Positions 45,634 to 59,000 of a stretch of 64,000 bases of DNA are shown in pieces. The notes beneath the pieces are model-generated. The model worked only from the letters and a program-made list of their open reading frames with translations. It ran no database searches and was not told the origin of the DNA. Positions within the stretch are counted from its first letter, which is position 1, and each line of letters opens with the position of its first letter. The stretch comes from Blastomussa wellsi (taxonomy: Eukaryota; Cnidaria; Anthozoa; Scleractinia; Plerogyridae): contig OX393569.1 of assembly GCA_947652115.1 (NCBI GenBank), positions 18,144,650 through 18,208,649 on the forward strand, in the 5' to 3' direction. Position numbers and translations under genes: made by a program.

Positions 45634-46819
45634 AGGACTTTTCAGCTTCCACTACTGACCCCTCCCTTGTGTTCCTCTGTGGTTTTCTGGATTTTATTTT
45701 CGTCGCAAAATAACATTGCTACCTGTTCAGCTAACGCCACTCTGCTTAATCTCTTGTTTTTTGGTTGATATTTTTTGTCAATGAGGGGGGTATATTAACA
45801 CTTGTCGCCATTCAAGGACAAAACTATTCACCAGGGAACCTCGTTTGAGCTCTTTCTGGTAAATCTTGTTACAGTTGACCCTGCATTTCCAACCTTCTAT
45901 ATGCAAACGAGGTTTTTAAATATTGCCTCGATTCCATGACATTTCATCATCGATCAATCGCTGGGAACTGTAACTATGAGACTGTTTTGAATTCTATTGT
46001 TTCAAGTTTCTTTTAATGTGCCCCTTGGGCATCCCATCATGTTTCTCGCAACAATAGAAATCAAATTGACTGCAGTATCGGCAAAAATGGTCTATTGCTA
46101 TACGAGAACTCTCTCGCCTTTGGTTTGATTAAAAATTCGAGTATAAACGTTAGCTTAAAACGATATTTTGTTAAGAAATATTGGAAGGTGCAGTCTGCGA
46201 TTTTACAGTGACGTTATTGTTTTAAAAAACTAAAACTACTCCCAGTGCTGTAGGGGAGCAAGTCGAAGATGCTTGAGTTTTTTTCGATTAGAAAGCCAAT
46301 GTTTTCATGGCGTACGAGTTAACGGTTTAACCTTCAAATTGTAAAAAGCAATGAATTGCCTCACTCTAACGAAATTAACGCTAGTGATGCGTTCCTACAG
46401 CTGTAAATTTCATGTCCGTACTCGTTTGTGAAATGCCGGCACTGCTTTATCATAAATACCATTCTGTAAACTAAACGCGACTACTTCGACATTGTGGTGG
46501 TTGTGGGGGCTGTTAGCGCCCACCGGGGTAACGCGGGTAACGCCCAAAACTTGCACAATAAACCATAACAGAGCGAACAACGGCGACAATCACCACTCTA
46601 CAGACGGAAAGTATCATTAATGCTATTTAAAGCATATGTCGTGCATTCCCATATTAAACTAACACAGCTGAAAGCACCTGCATTCAACTTTCATGTAGAT
46701 CTCTTAATACTCGTGAGGCAGAGCCTGGGGTGGATGTGCTGTTGACATGACCAATTGGGAAAGGGCGGGAGTGTTACTCTCATGTTAGGTCATCGGTTCA
46801 AAAAGAGATTGATTGTGGA

Positions 46820-47040
46820 AAATATTCCGCTTGAAGGTTATAACGTCCAGTATCGAGAGATGTTGAGACAAAAATGGGGCTGGATTCGAAACACCCTGCT
46901 GAGAACACCAAATATCACCCGCCAGACCCTAACTTGGAACCGCTGAGGAAGAGAAAAAGGGAACGCCCCAGAAACAGCTGGCGACGGGACAGTACACCTG
47001 AAGCAAGAAGAAGAACGAAAGGCCAAAGTTCTAGTTCGCT
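46820..47040 (+). pseudogene. Decayed LINE reverse-transcriptase C-terminal fragment
   Basis: One frame reads RQKWGWIRNTLLRTPNITRQ and then TLTWN; after a frameshift a second frame continues with RKRKRERPRNSWRRD. Together these match the typical C-terminal tail of animal non-LTR retrotransposon polyproteins (W-x-WIGH-LR..NI-RQAL-WNP-GKRKRGRP-W-RD). The frame change, stops and lack of any upstream polymerase domain mark it as a dead remnant. It lies in the region after TUFM, where 45634-46800 otherwise shows only 3' UTR and unassigned sequence. Confidence 0.6.
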
Positions 47041-49438
47041 GGCGAGGGGTTTTCACAGTTCCGTGCTCCACCGCTCTACGTCCGCCATAACCAAGCACGA
47101 TGGTATCTCTTGATTCCTTTTCGTAATATATACCGTTTATGAGAAGGAATGATTTCATTGTGCAGAGTTTCCTGTTATGGCACAGCGTAGGATTACAAAG
47201 ATATTCCCAATATTGGTTATTTTTCCGTTTCATGGATTTAAAGAGACGGTTAAACGGAGAAGGGTTTTTTTAATTTTAAGGTAGCTACGTGACGGTTTGT
47301 GAATTTTGAGAAATTTAGCCTAAATTTTCAATTTCGTCATTTGCAATCCGTTTCAATCTTCGTCTCAATCCTTGTTCCATTTTGGTTTAGCATCATCTGT
47401 TTGGTGTTTTGCTTCCTCCGTAAACAATTATTTTAAGGTTTCCTGCATTTTGAAGGTAATTTGGTTTGTCACAAAAATGGCTCAAAATATCGTGACAAAG
47501 TCAACGCGTTTTCCAGGTCGCAAGCTATTTCGCATTGTGGATCATTCATTTACGATACAGTAAAAACCCGCAAGTAAGAACCTACATTTTATTTTTTACA
47601 GTATGGCAAAATAGGCTCTTGTACTGATGATTTTGGGGTTGTTATTGACAATTTAGGCTGAGTATGTTCTTAATTGATATGGGGGAGACAAAGTTGTTGA
47701 TTACCAGAAAAATAATAAAATTGGGATTTGTTCCTTCACTATACAGCATGTATTCATAACTGAATTGCCATAAGTCTAACAAAACTGGCTAAACAGTGTA
47801 TATGTAGTACAATATTACCCGCAAAAGCATCTTTTCAACAAGAGCTGTATATGAAAGTGTACTAGAACCCTCATATAAGAACCGGCTTATATTTGTTTGG
47901 CTACAAAGGGTCTTATATTTTGGGGTATTAAAATGACAAATTTCTGCCAGCAGGTTCTTAAACCACTAGGTTCTTACACGCGGGTTTTTTACTGTTCCTA
48001 CTATTATTCTCGCGATTCTTCTGAAAAGGTTCATTAGTGCGGCGGCTAACACATTGTGATGTGTTTAAAATGTAAATAAAACCCAAGCAGATGCCTCGTC
48101 AGGTATTTCTGTTAAGTAGATGATCTAGAGCTTCTAAAAGTCTTTCATACATGTCATGCTATGGCAGAACGTTTGGGAATCTGGCAATCGAAAATCGAGA
48201 ACCGGAAGAAGTTAAATCTGCTAGTTATCATGCATATAACTTTTGGGAATGCCGTCGTTCGTGAAGAAGCCCAATTCCCCTTTGTGTGGGCAGACGCTAA
48301 AAATATTGGCTTTAAATCTTAAGGGAATATTGTAGACTCACTTTCCAACATAAATGAAAACACTTGTCAACGAATAAGATCAAACGAAAACAGACCATCG
48401 ACCAGAAAACATGCTGTGCGGTGGACCATTTGACCTGCCCAAATTTCTCTTGCTGTCCAGTTGCCCAAAATATGCCCCCCCCCCCCCCCCAGCCCGTAGG
48501 CCTATGTTTTTTTTAATAGACGCTTAGAAAAAGGTATTGTTTGACGGGTTAAATAACTGTACTGATCGTGACTCATTCCGTTTCCTGGGACGCATAATCA
48601 TTCATTATTGTTGGGTCAAAAATAAAATAGTAAATATTCCTTTACGGTTTAAAGCCAGTGTCCAATATACATTTTTCAAATCCCTGACTCGTGCATAAAG
48701 GTAAATTCCGCTTTGATATCCCCGCGTCTCCGCGTCCATCCTGTAAAAGGTTTTGTTTGTAATCCAAAATAAGCAGAACCCTATAGTAATTGAGAGATTG
48801 ATAATGGCGTAATTTTGACGCTGGCGCGGCGCGTCTCGTGACAAAACTTCCGCCGCTTGAACTACCAGAAAGATTGAGACGCGTTTATGATCAGACCAAA
48901 ATGAAGATATATTGACGACCACGCCTATTCAATCATGAGAAACCTTTCCAAGTGTATAATACTAACTAATAATCAAGATACATTAATTTACTCTTAATTG
49001 CTTTTAGAGGAAAGCAACCATCACTTTACCTACAACAGTGCATCAGTTTGCCGATTCACCGATATACGTGCTACGCAATTTTACAGTGTGTAAAACCTTA
49101 AAACCTTCTTATGAAGTGTTCAAATATGAAACCTCGAAGCACGAAAACATGTGAAAAGCAAACGGCGTGCCTGCATTTGATGTCAAAGTCTTTGTTCTTA
49201 GGCGAGCAGTCTGTACTTAATATTGACTTCTTTTACTGAACTATATGCGCGGCTAAAGATAAATTCTTACTAAAAATAAACCTAGCACCTACTAATATAA
49301 AGGCTGCGGTGCTGGAAAAGTAAATTCAGATCAGACATTCAAGCAGGCAAAGCACTTTGGTTTTCAAGACGAGCTGAAGGTATGCGATGATAGACATGTT
49401 ATGAATGGAAATTCTTGCTTTAATATTTTATGTAGCTT

Positions 49439-49853
49439 AGGGCCTCCACAGACGAGACGATTAGTTGTCGACAACTACTTTTTATCAACAACTAAATGTC
49501 ATCGACAATCCAAAAACATCGTCTGTGAGAAGAGTTGTCGACAACTAAATGCGAAAATTGTAAGTTGTCGACAATTAACAGATGTCGACAAAGACGTTTT
49601 TGACCGTTTTTTCCCATTTTCTCCCGTGTGTGGAAATCATTGGTTTAGTTGTCGACAACTGTTGCAACTGAGCATGCGCACTGAACGTTAGTTGCCAAGC
49701 TCTCGTTGGCTTGACTAAAGACATCGACAACTCGAGACAACTAACACCCCAGTGTGTGGAATGTTTGTATCGGACACAAATAGTTGTCGATAACATTTTG
49801 TTGTCCATAACAAATAGTTGTCGACAACTAAATGTCTGGTCTGTGGAGGCCCT
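49439..49853. mobile_element. SalI-site-rich MITE with 6-bp TSD
   Basis: The element starts agggcctccacagacgagac and ends with the inverse gtctggtctgtggaggccct; the inverted ends agree for about 39 bases. It is flanked by tagctt at 49433-49438 and 49854-49859. The palindrome agttgtcgacaact recurs several times inside. There is no transposase; the small ORFs on both strands reflect the palindromes. A fragment of its right half is at 61888-62011. 47120-49400 holds nothing I can assign. Confidence 0.75.
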
Positions 49854-51008
49854 TAGCTTTGAAACGAGTCTCCGAGGAGCATATGTAGAAATACCTATTT
49901 TAAAAATTAGTTGTAGTGTTGCAGTATTTTTTTTACGGTTTTGGGTGTTCAAGGAATGAGTAAATGCAATTTTTGCTTTGGTTTCATCGGAAACATATTT
50001 CGAAGTTCCACTGAATTCCACTGAATCGCTTAAAAGATGTGAGATTTTTCCTATTCTCTGATAAAAAATTGTTGTACCAAAATAATTTACACCTTATTGC
50101 AAACTTTTGAGTTACTGCTTCAAATATCTTATCAAAAGAAATCTTTTCTAACAGCACCAAACATCGAAAACAAATTTCGAAGTTCCACTATAATTCCACT
50201 GAATCGCTTAAAGACGATTTTACAAAATGGCTACACGTTAGATTTTGCCTACAGTTTGTGATCTTTAAAATTCATTTTCTCGGGCTCTGATAAGAAATTG
50301 TTGTCGTGGTTATCACAAATAATTACTTACATCTTTACCTTTTATTAAGGGTAAAAAATAACGCAATATGATTTAAATTATTCTGGTACTCGATTTTTGT
50401 CCAACTTAAATAAATATTACTAAACTTCCTGATGGATTCCGTCTTAATTTTCCCATTTTCATTATTCGTTTACTTGATTAACCGTGTTTTTATTTTTTTC
50501 CTATTCCACAACTGTTACAAGCTTCTGCTGTACGAATAATATTAAAAATAAATATTCTAGCATCTTTTCTGGTTAATTCTTGGTATTAATCTTGCAATTT
50601 TTCGAAACCAAGTCATTTAATAACTTTTGCGATTTTATCGCACAGATGAAAATATTTTGAAATATTTCTATTTTTGAATTTGTAAACTTGAAAAAGTAGT
50701 TTCTGTGACACTTCAGTTTAAAAATTCATAAAAATAAGGGAAGAATAAATCAAAAATGCCGAGGAACCATTTTTAGACAAATATCTGCTGATATAATTCC
50801 ACATCGTGTAGTGGCTGTAATCATATTAATTAAACCTAATGTTGTGCCACATGATCGCAAACGAAATGATCTTATCAAAATCAAAAACTACAAGCTATTT
50901 TCCAGGTGTAGCAAACAGGAAAGCACTGATCTTTGAAACAAAATGCTTCTAAAAAAGATTTACAACGTTCAAATATTCCCGACCGAGTGTGTCCAATCGG
51001 GGATACAT

Positions 51009-51650
51009 TTAAGGACGTTCGCGCCAATTGTTTGTGCACATCGCTACTGCGCACGGAGTCCGTCACGCACGTCATCCATCGAGCGAGCGCGCTGAGGAAA
51101 AACAAAGGGCCAGAAGCCGTTTCTTAGCTTTGCTGAAAATTTACTCTCTTGAATGGTCGGCGACCCCTACTTTTTTTTCCATGAACTTATTTTATTTACA
51201 ATTGTCGGTAGGTTGTAAAAAAATGAACAAAAAATCAATGTGGGAAGTTTAAAAATTTGACGTTTTCTGCCCACAGGACATCGAATCCTGCCACCTTGCG
51301 GCTGTTTGGCGAGCGGAAATGTGGTCGCTAAATGCAATTTTTTTCTTTAAGGAACCACACCAATTGAATAAATACACTTTATGGGTCTATTTAAACAACA
51401 TTTGACAGGGATACGTTAATTTCAAAGATTTATTTGCAACATTTTTGTGCTTATAAACATTGTAACCGTATCCGCTAACGAAGCGCGAGTTTTCAGATTT
51501 AGGGCGTTCTTCTGGGCATATTATCTCCAAAACGAAGTCGGTGACCCCCAAATTTTTTTGCATTTCTGACATCAGTTACTCATTATCTTACAGTGGTGAG
51601 AGTTTCAGAAAAAAATCAATGGTAGAAAATTTTTGCGCGAACGTCCTTAA
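51009..51650. mobile_element. TIR element bounded by TTAA, copy 2 of the repeat at 208-680
   Basis: Starts ttaaggacgttcgcgccaa and ends ttttgcgcgaacgtccttaa; the ends are inverted copies of about 16 bases and both start with TTAA. The body matches 208-680. No ORF is conserved between the copies. The flanking tract 49860-51000 is AT-rich with no gene I can support. Confidence 0.6.
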
Positions 51651-53154
51651 GAAAACAATGTTTCAGTTCAAACTAAAAACATAAAAGATTTTTGTGCAAA
51701 CAAGGCATAATTATAAGTGCCAGTCACGTTTCATGAAATTTTACGTACCTTTGAGCAATTAAAACATATTAAAAATAAATAGACGTCATTCGCTTCGGCG
51801 GTGTTTATCCCATTGCAAACCACGTGATAATGTATAAAGAATTTTTCTTTTATCCAGCTTAAAATAATTCATTCGTATGTACTCGACTGCTTGAAAATGT
51901 GAAGCGAAAATTCTCAAGAGGATCATTACATCTTCCACACTTTGTCTGGAAAAATCGCCGTTTTAAAGATGTAAAGAGGTAAGCATGATTTACTTGGCAA
52001 CTGAGCCTTTCTAAAACTAAAGCCTGGCTTTAGATCAACCCAAGACACGTACTTGATGATCGAGGCGAAGTAAGCACAGACGAAAAACTGATATTTCCCT
52101 TTTTCTTTTGCTTCACTGCGCTTTCGCTTACCTCGGTGTCAACCGGAATAACGTAAGCATAGAGGTCCTTGATGAAGCCTCTCGAAGATTTAAAAGCTTG
52201 TTTACACGGAACTGACGCATGAAAACAGAACTGATGCTTACACATCTGCCTTTTCCTTGCTTGCTTGATAAACTTGAGCACGGATTTTACCGAGAGTGCA
52301 TTTAAAACTTTTGTTTTGGACTTTGCGGTCTTCGCGCGTAATTTATGCCTGTTCTACTGCATTGAAAAACCCGTAGTTTGTATCATAATGTGCATTTGCT
52401 TTTGCACCAGTCTTTCCGACCAAGCCATGGCGCGTATTGAGAATGGGTTTTTAAAGCTTTTAGTGTATGTTTACTTATTCTCAATCTGTAGACTTCATTT
52501 TATTTTAATATGACGCCCGAGGCAATCGCAACCAGGAAAATAAAACTTGTTGGCTTCAACAGACCATATAAATATCGTAGTGTGCGTAAACTCATGGCTT
52601 GTCCACAACTTTAATGTTCACCATTGCGTTGAATATTTCAAGGCTGTCGCAAGGTATGACAAAATATTTAGTAGTATTTGACGTGAATTTTTTAGTCATA
52701 TTTCAGTGTTTTTAAAGAACTGAAAGTTTTAATTTTACTTGGCTGCATTTCTCATCGATGCAAAACTGCGCTTTAATGTTTGTTGTCGCTCGTAAATCGA
52801 CTGTTTCTGTTGGTATAAATTCTTTCGAGGTATTGGCAATGAGATAGGTTTTAATTCGTTTCTTTGTAACATAACTTGTGCAGGCCTGGTAAACTCGCTT
52901 TGTGGTGCTGTTATTTTTATATTTGATTGATATAAAATCTGATTGATCATTTCAGTTGGTTGTTTGCATAAACACCTCCGGCGCGTGTAAACTTCACCTA
53001 TGAACACAAAGTCACAATGAAAGTAAAATATACTTTGAACGTCGGCCTGCAAAAGAAAGTTTGGCCACAATAGATTTTATGGTCTAAAATTCCTCCACGT
53101 GCTCAGCAGGAAACAGAATTAAAGGTCGTGATTATCGATTGTAAAGCCAGACAG

Positions 53155-53570
53155 CTTGTTCCTTTGTTCCGCTAGTCCATTGTTACGCTGGTCCATTGTT
53201 TCATGCCACGAATCCATGTTTCACTCTTCTACGAAAACACGGGACCACGGGTCACACTAAACCACTCTTCACTGTTTCAATGTTCCATTGCTGAACTGCT
53301 CCAAGATTTCATGCCTATGTTTCGCTGTTCCATTAGACTGTTCACAGCCGCTCTGTTTTTTCAACGCAAAAGAAAGTGCGCGAGCAAAAAACTCAGCAAG
53401 CGAAGCCCCACGTTTTGCACCGGAGTCCAGTTCTCTCGCGATTCATTCACCTCGTTCGCCGATCGAGGAAAAATACGAAAAAAATAGCGGACTATAAACA
53501 GTCTACTGTTCCATTGTTCCAGTGTTCTACTGTCCCTTGTTCATTGGCAATCGCTGTTCCATTGTATTTC
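53155..53570. repeat. Degenerate repeats of a TGTTCCATTG motif
   Basis: The motif tgttccattg or close variants recurs at about 53175, 53280, 53326, 53510 and 53554, among other TTCCA/TTTCA phrases, with long diverged spacers. It looks like a decayed minisatellite. 51700-53150 has no gene I can support. Confidence 0.4.
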
Positions 53571-53611
53571 ATACGTTTCGGTTTTAAAAGGATTTTCATA
53601 AGCCAGTATTA

Positions 53612-53886
53612 GGAAAAGTCTGCATTCGAGCCCTTCAGGCCGGCGCTTATCTCCGGTTTCCGTAGCATGAAGCGACTAGGAGTATTTCTACTTCCCCCTG
53701 GATGGGACGCCAGTCCCCCCGGCAGTAAATTCGCCGGTTCCCATTTTTACACCTGGGTGGAGAGAGGCACTGCGAGAGTAAAGTGTCTTGCCCGAGAACA
53801 CAACACAATGTCCCCGGTCAGGGCTCGAACCCGGACCGCTCGATCCGGAGACGAGTGCATTAATCATTAGGCCACCGCGCCTCCCG
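53612..53886 (-). mobile_element. Intact tRNA-derived SINE with 28-bp TSD
   Basis: Read on the minus strand, it starts gggaggcgcggtggcctaat, has a T arm gtccgggttcgagccc and body motif cgggcaagacactttactct, and ends near cctgaagggctcgaatgcag. It is flanked by a perfect 28-base direct repeat at 53584-53611 and 53888-53915 (starting ttaaaaggattttcataagc), which marks retroposition by LINE machinery. Other copies of the family are at 19880, 22215 and 40605. Confidence 0.8.
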
Positions 53887-55488
53887 CTTAAAAGGATTTT
53901 CATAAGCCAGTATTACCAGTTGTGAAATAATTATCAGCCAAATTCGTGAACTCCATGCTGTGGCCCATCAGGACAGATTTTTCGCTTAGTGGCAAGTTAT
54001 TTTATTTTGCCAACTGAATTATTTTCACATAACAAACCTTTTCGCAAAAGCAAAATGTTGTTTTCTTTTCCACGACAACTCTTAAAAGCTGTGTAAACAT
54101 GCTAATTTTACACACACACACAGGTGCAGAGGAGATTAGAAACGAAAATCTTCGGCTGTTTTCGCTCCATTTTTTATACATAGAAAAACGAAGTGAGCAC
54201 CACTCAACGTTTCCTTGAGGTTTGGTGCATTTTCTTTCCGAGCTAGCAATCTTTGTTAAAAGAGACTTAGTTATCGTCAATGAAGCTATCTTTGGTAATG
54301 TAGAAAATTACGTTGAAATTAATAGAAACCTAACGCACTTTGGAAGCTATCAAATTTGGTCCACATTTTAATTCAGCGCCAAATCAGTCAAAGGAGCCAA
54401 CACAAGGATGAATAGGATTGAACCAGGTTCATGCATAGATTAATTAATTGTCTAACAGAATGGAGTGAGGGAGTGGATGCTAAGTCGTCTCTCCTATGTG
54501 AAAATGGCAAAACGTGATGGAAAAGAGATGACTGGGGACGAGCCAGGAGTGGATGGGTGAGTGAGTGCTGTTGAGGTCCATTCCTAAACGTCATAGCATG
54601 ACCTCGTCATCCATGAGCAAGAAAAATATTTTAAAAACAGTGGAGGTCCTTTCTCAATCTGTGCTACCTCACCAATACAACAATGAGGGGCTACAGTCTT
54701 GGACAGGACTAGTTGACACAAACAAATATTTATCTTCTCCCCTTCCTTAATGCAGTTTCGTGTTGTTTGCAATTTCCCTGGCTCTGTTTTAAATTTCACA
54801 GTGAAAACAACATTGAAATGAACTTTGGTGCCCTAGATTAACAGGTTCTGTCCGAGATTTGTAGTTCCTATTTTATTTTGATTATTGATCGTAATTACTA
54901 AAAGTGAACTATTTATCACAGCGAATTTTACAGTGTGGTTTTATACCCTAACTACTCACCAAAGCTAACCATTTATCGAAACAACCCATTTCCTGATCAG
55001 CTGGAGCACTCTAATTTTGGGTTAACGAACGAAGGCCAGATAGTTTTGTCAGTGAACGTTTTCAAATCTCAGTAAATTGTGTTTTCCCGAGAATAAAGAA
55101 TGAAAAAACAATCCGAAATGTTTGCACAAAAACTACTTTCAATTGTCAAGAACTGAACCCATAAAAAAGTCAAGGGGTTGGGTAGGGCGAGGGTAGGTTA
55201 TCCTCCACTGCACTGAAATACACCCAAGGTAATAACAGGTAAAAGGTAAAATGATATATATTATCTTACGTTTCAGTCAAACTTTGCTGCAAAGGAATAC
55301 ACTTTGCTGCACATGCAAGGAATACACATGTGTGTGTTAAGCTAGCTGTTTTGTTATCGACGTTTTCAGTTTCTTATCGGTTTGTGGCGCGAAAATTGGA
55401 TACGAGAAAATTTCTCTCCTCGCTCCGAGACAAATCAATCTTTACCTCGTCACTTCACGATTTGTTTTGTAAATTTTATTTATACTTC

Positions 55489-55725
55489 GTTGCTGAGGCT
55501 GAAATTCCCTCCTGCAGCACTGCCCCCAATTGCAACGACCCTGCTCAGCATGAAATGTCAAACGAACCAACACCATCTTCACCGGCTGCCGAGCCTCTAA
55601 CAATTACATCAAGCCGTCTAAAAACGATCTCGTCTTTGAGAGACACCCTTGGCAATTTAAAGTTATCAGATGAAGGAGAAAATGGTTCAACAAGAAAACC
55701 ATCTCAAGCTTTTTGCTGGTGTTGA
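55489..55725 (+). CDS. Possible terminal exon, Ser/Pro-rich, ending FCWC
   Basis: The open frame after a possible acceptor (around 55490 or 55517) reads a Pro/Ser-rich stretch, then SSRLKTISSLRDTLGNLKLS, and ends STRKPSQAFCWC before TGA. The composition is more protein-like than the surrounding AT-rich DNA. I find no partner exons, and upstream codons in the same frame look random. It could be the last exon of a gene with distant 5' exons, or chance. Regions 53920-55480 and 55730-56100 hold nothing else I can support. Confidence 0.25.
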   Translation, partial: VAEAEIPSCSTAPNCNDPAQHEMSNEPTPSSPAAEPLTITSSRLKTISSLRDTLGNLKLSDEGENGSTRKPSQAFCWC

Positions 55726-56099
55726 ACAAAATTTTTCTGTCTTCAGTCCTTCTTAAAGCCTCGTAAAGCTTTATTCAAATACAGATGTATCCCCCACCTG
55801 AAACTTTCTCCATGTTAACACTTTGGCTCTTTTGTCAGATTTCCTTGGCCAGTTTTTGACTCGGTTGGCAAGGACAACGTTTCTGATATGCACCTTCATT
55901 ACAAGATGGTTCGGGGGAGAGGGCCAACCTTCAACCCGGGTCAACTTTTCTCATACAAACAGGCCTTGGGCACGCATTTCTAAGCCGTGTAAATTAAATA
56001 GAACTAAATTATACAAAATAGAAAAGGTCTCTCATGATCTAGCAGGCGAGTATTAGGCAAAAATTTGTGTAGAGACAGGAAAACGACGTAGGCGGTTTA

Positions 56100-59000
56100 T
56101 TAAAGTGTCGAGCTCAACAACAAAGAACACAGGTACACATCGGACGCCCTTGCATTCCTTGTGGGGACTTCCACTCACCATTGACAACAAATTGTGTGAG
56201 CCAAACATGAAGGGAAGAAAGCATTGAAAGACGAAATGGCGCTTAGTTCATGTATTTGAAGTCGCCTTTTAAACGCTGCAGGATTTGTAAGTGACCACGT
56301 TGACAGGAACGGTAAAAAACAGCGGGGAATTTCCTGTGCCTTCTCAGTCTCGGTTTCTAGGTACGTAAATTCATTGCGTATTCCATTTCATTTCATATTC
56401 CATGCAGAGCCGAAATCAAATAAACCGAGATTGGCCTTCACGTTAATCTTACATTGCCTCGATTGTAGCGTTGTGTTCTTTTGCTGGTTGTTTGTCCTTT
56501 CAAAACACGACTCTACATATTGCCAGTCTGTGGCCTTTTTCTAATCTGAAGGGAATTTACAAAAACGCACTTCATTGTTTGGATCTATTACTCGATTCAC
56601 AATAAATTGTACCGTCATAAAGCTCATCTATTCTCGAATTATGTTAGACATCTTAGCATGTTTCCACTGCATCAACGTTACCTGGAAAAGACTCGAAAAC
56701 GGATTAAGCTAATGTAAACTAAAGTGGATTATTGTGCCGAGCGAATAAAATGAGATGACAAGGCTAAAGTGAGGATTACGTACCGGCTTTCGACAGCGAC
56801 GGTTGCTTTACAGAAAGAAGTGATCGGCTGTAGTAGGAAGGCTTCGACGGTAAAAGTAAGTTAAGACTTAGAGAGCAGACACACAACTTATTTTTCTAAT
56901 TTGGAGGACTATTCAAGGACGCTTTCAAGTTCGTTTAGGATTTTCGGTATTCTGAAATCTGTCCAAAGCCCCGTATCACAACTTGATCAATTTAACAACG
57001 GGGTATCCTTTTCACACAAGCGTACATCCCAGGGTCGGGAGCTCCGGTTTTGGCGCCAAAAATCACCCAACAAGATGCTATATCTAAATGACCTGTTCTA
57101 TTTAGCTTGCGCAAAATTCACTCGCTTATAGTATTCAAAGCCTTGGCTAGCGCTGAGAAGCTGACTGGAAGTTGTTAATATGTGCATATACACAAATTGG
57201 ATTCATGAAAATTCAGCGCAGATAATAACTATATTTTTATCTTACTAACATAATGAAAATGTATCGAATACGAACGCACTTTGTGATTGCTAACATGGTA
57301 ATCACTCTTTTCATTTTTACTCTGCGATTCTTAGATCACTTTTCATTTCAAACACGACAGTGGACCGATTTTAATTTAGTTAGCAGGTCTTCTATTCGTG
57401 CTTGCTGTAAAGGCTAATTTGAACTATGCACGAATTTTTAGACATTTTTTTAGATTTTTCGTTCGATGAAACTATTTAATATCTGCTTTATCAAAATCGT
57501 AGAACAAAAAAATTCATGCAGTTATAAGACTTTTAAAATCTATTGAAAACCTATGTTACAATAATGTCATGATAGCAAATCTTCTCTGTGTTCATCACAT
57601 TGCGAAATATGCATTTTATTCTGATAGGGTATCTCTTTATATCAGGTTTCATGTTTTAGGAAGATTCAAGCGACCATCGTTACTTTACTTGAAAAGGTTT
57701 TAAGTGTTACTTAATTAAACACGAAAATAAAGAAACCCAAAAATCGACATATTTCCATACAAATTTCGGTTACTTAGCTTTTGAGCCCACCATTGTAATG
57801 TTTAATAACAGCAAAATGAAAAGAAGAACTGCCTTTATGTTAGCATAAAAGAACTGCTATCAAACCCCCGTTGCGAAGAAAATTAATTCGTCAGCGAACT
57901 TCCAACAGATCAATTAACTTCTTGTTTTTGGCCAAACAAAACTGGATAAGAAAAATGTCGTAACAATATTGGTGTAAACCATCATGGCTGTCAATGAGGT
58001 GTAACTAAATCCTAACCTATTCTGTTTTAGAGCCATTTAAAGAGTTTGGAGTTTGCAATTGTCTAAAAATATGAAGACTCTGTGTCAAAAATTAAGATTT
58101 TGGTAGCCGGTGAGAGTGTTGGAGCAGAACGTGAGATGGCAAAAACCCATCAGTTTTATTCAAATCCGCTTATAATGATAGAAAAGCCAAAGACTAACGT
58201 TAATGAAAGCGATAATTATTATAATAAAATCAAAATTTCAAGATGGCGTCGTAAGACATCTTTCACGAACTCTCTAAAAGTAAATTACCTAGGCCAACAA
58301 TTTGCGACCAGAAAACATCTTCCCTCCATTCCGAAGGGCTTATTCTTATTACCTCTTACCCAAAAACTAGTTTTTTTAATATAGTGTTATTACTTAACAT
58401 CGAAATTAAGAGTAAATTGTCGAAGTCAATAATATTTCTGTTGATTTGTCTCCAACACAAATAGCGGAATATGGGACTCAACTGCGAAATTGTTGCGGTT
58501 TCTTTACCGTTTGCAGCTTCGTTGCTATGCTACTTGTCAAATGTTTGGTCAGATATATGATGCCACCCATGCTTAAAGTTTGAATAAAATCTAAACTTGA
58601 GCCTATAATTTGTTAATCACATGCAGGGAGCTGCACGTAGTTAAAATATTCCAAAATTTTCCTTACTTTACATTCAAAACGGAACAGATAAAGATGTATA
58701 ACATGTATAAATTTAAGCTTTTTGCGGACTTCGAACACTTTTTGAGGGTGCACATAAAAAATCTGAAAGTATGAAATTTCATGGAGGAGAATTGAAAGGA
58801 CCATCATTATATTAATTAAACATCTCTTTGAATAATTCGTTTTCAGTGTTAACGCCATTTTTAACGAAAACGTTCCGTGGTAGTTGTCAATGCTCTTTAT
58901 CTCACTCACTAGTTTTATCTAGAGTGAAAACTTTTAGCGCGAAGAAACTATATACTGGACCTATACCGGAAGTTGCAGTGCTATATTTACGAGGGAGATA

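Noticed and set aside
48605..48922. 105-residue minus-strand ORF
   Set aside because: No domain, no splice context and AT-driven composition; probably chance.
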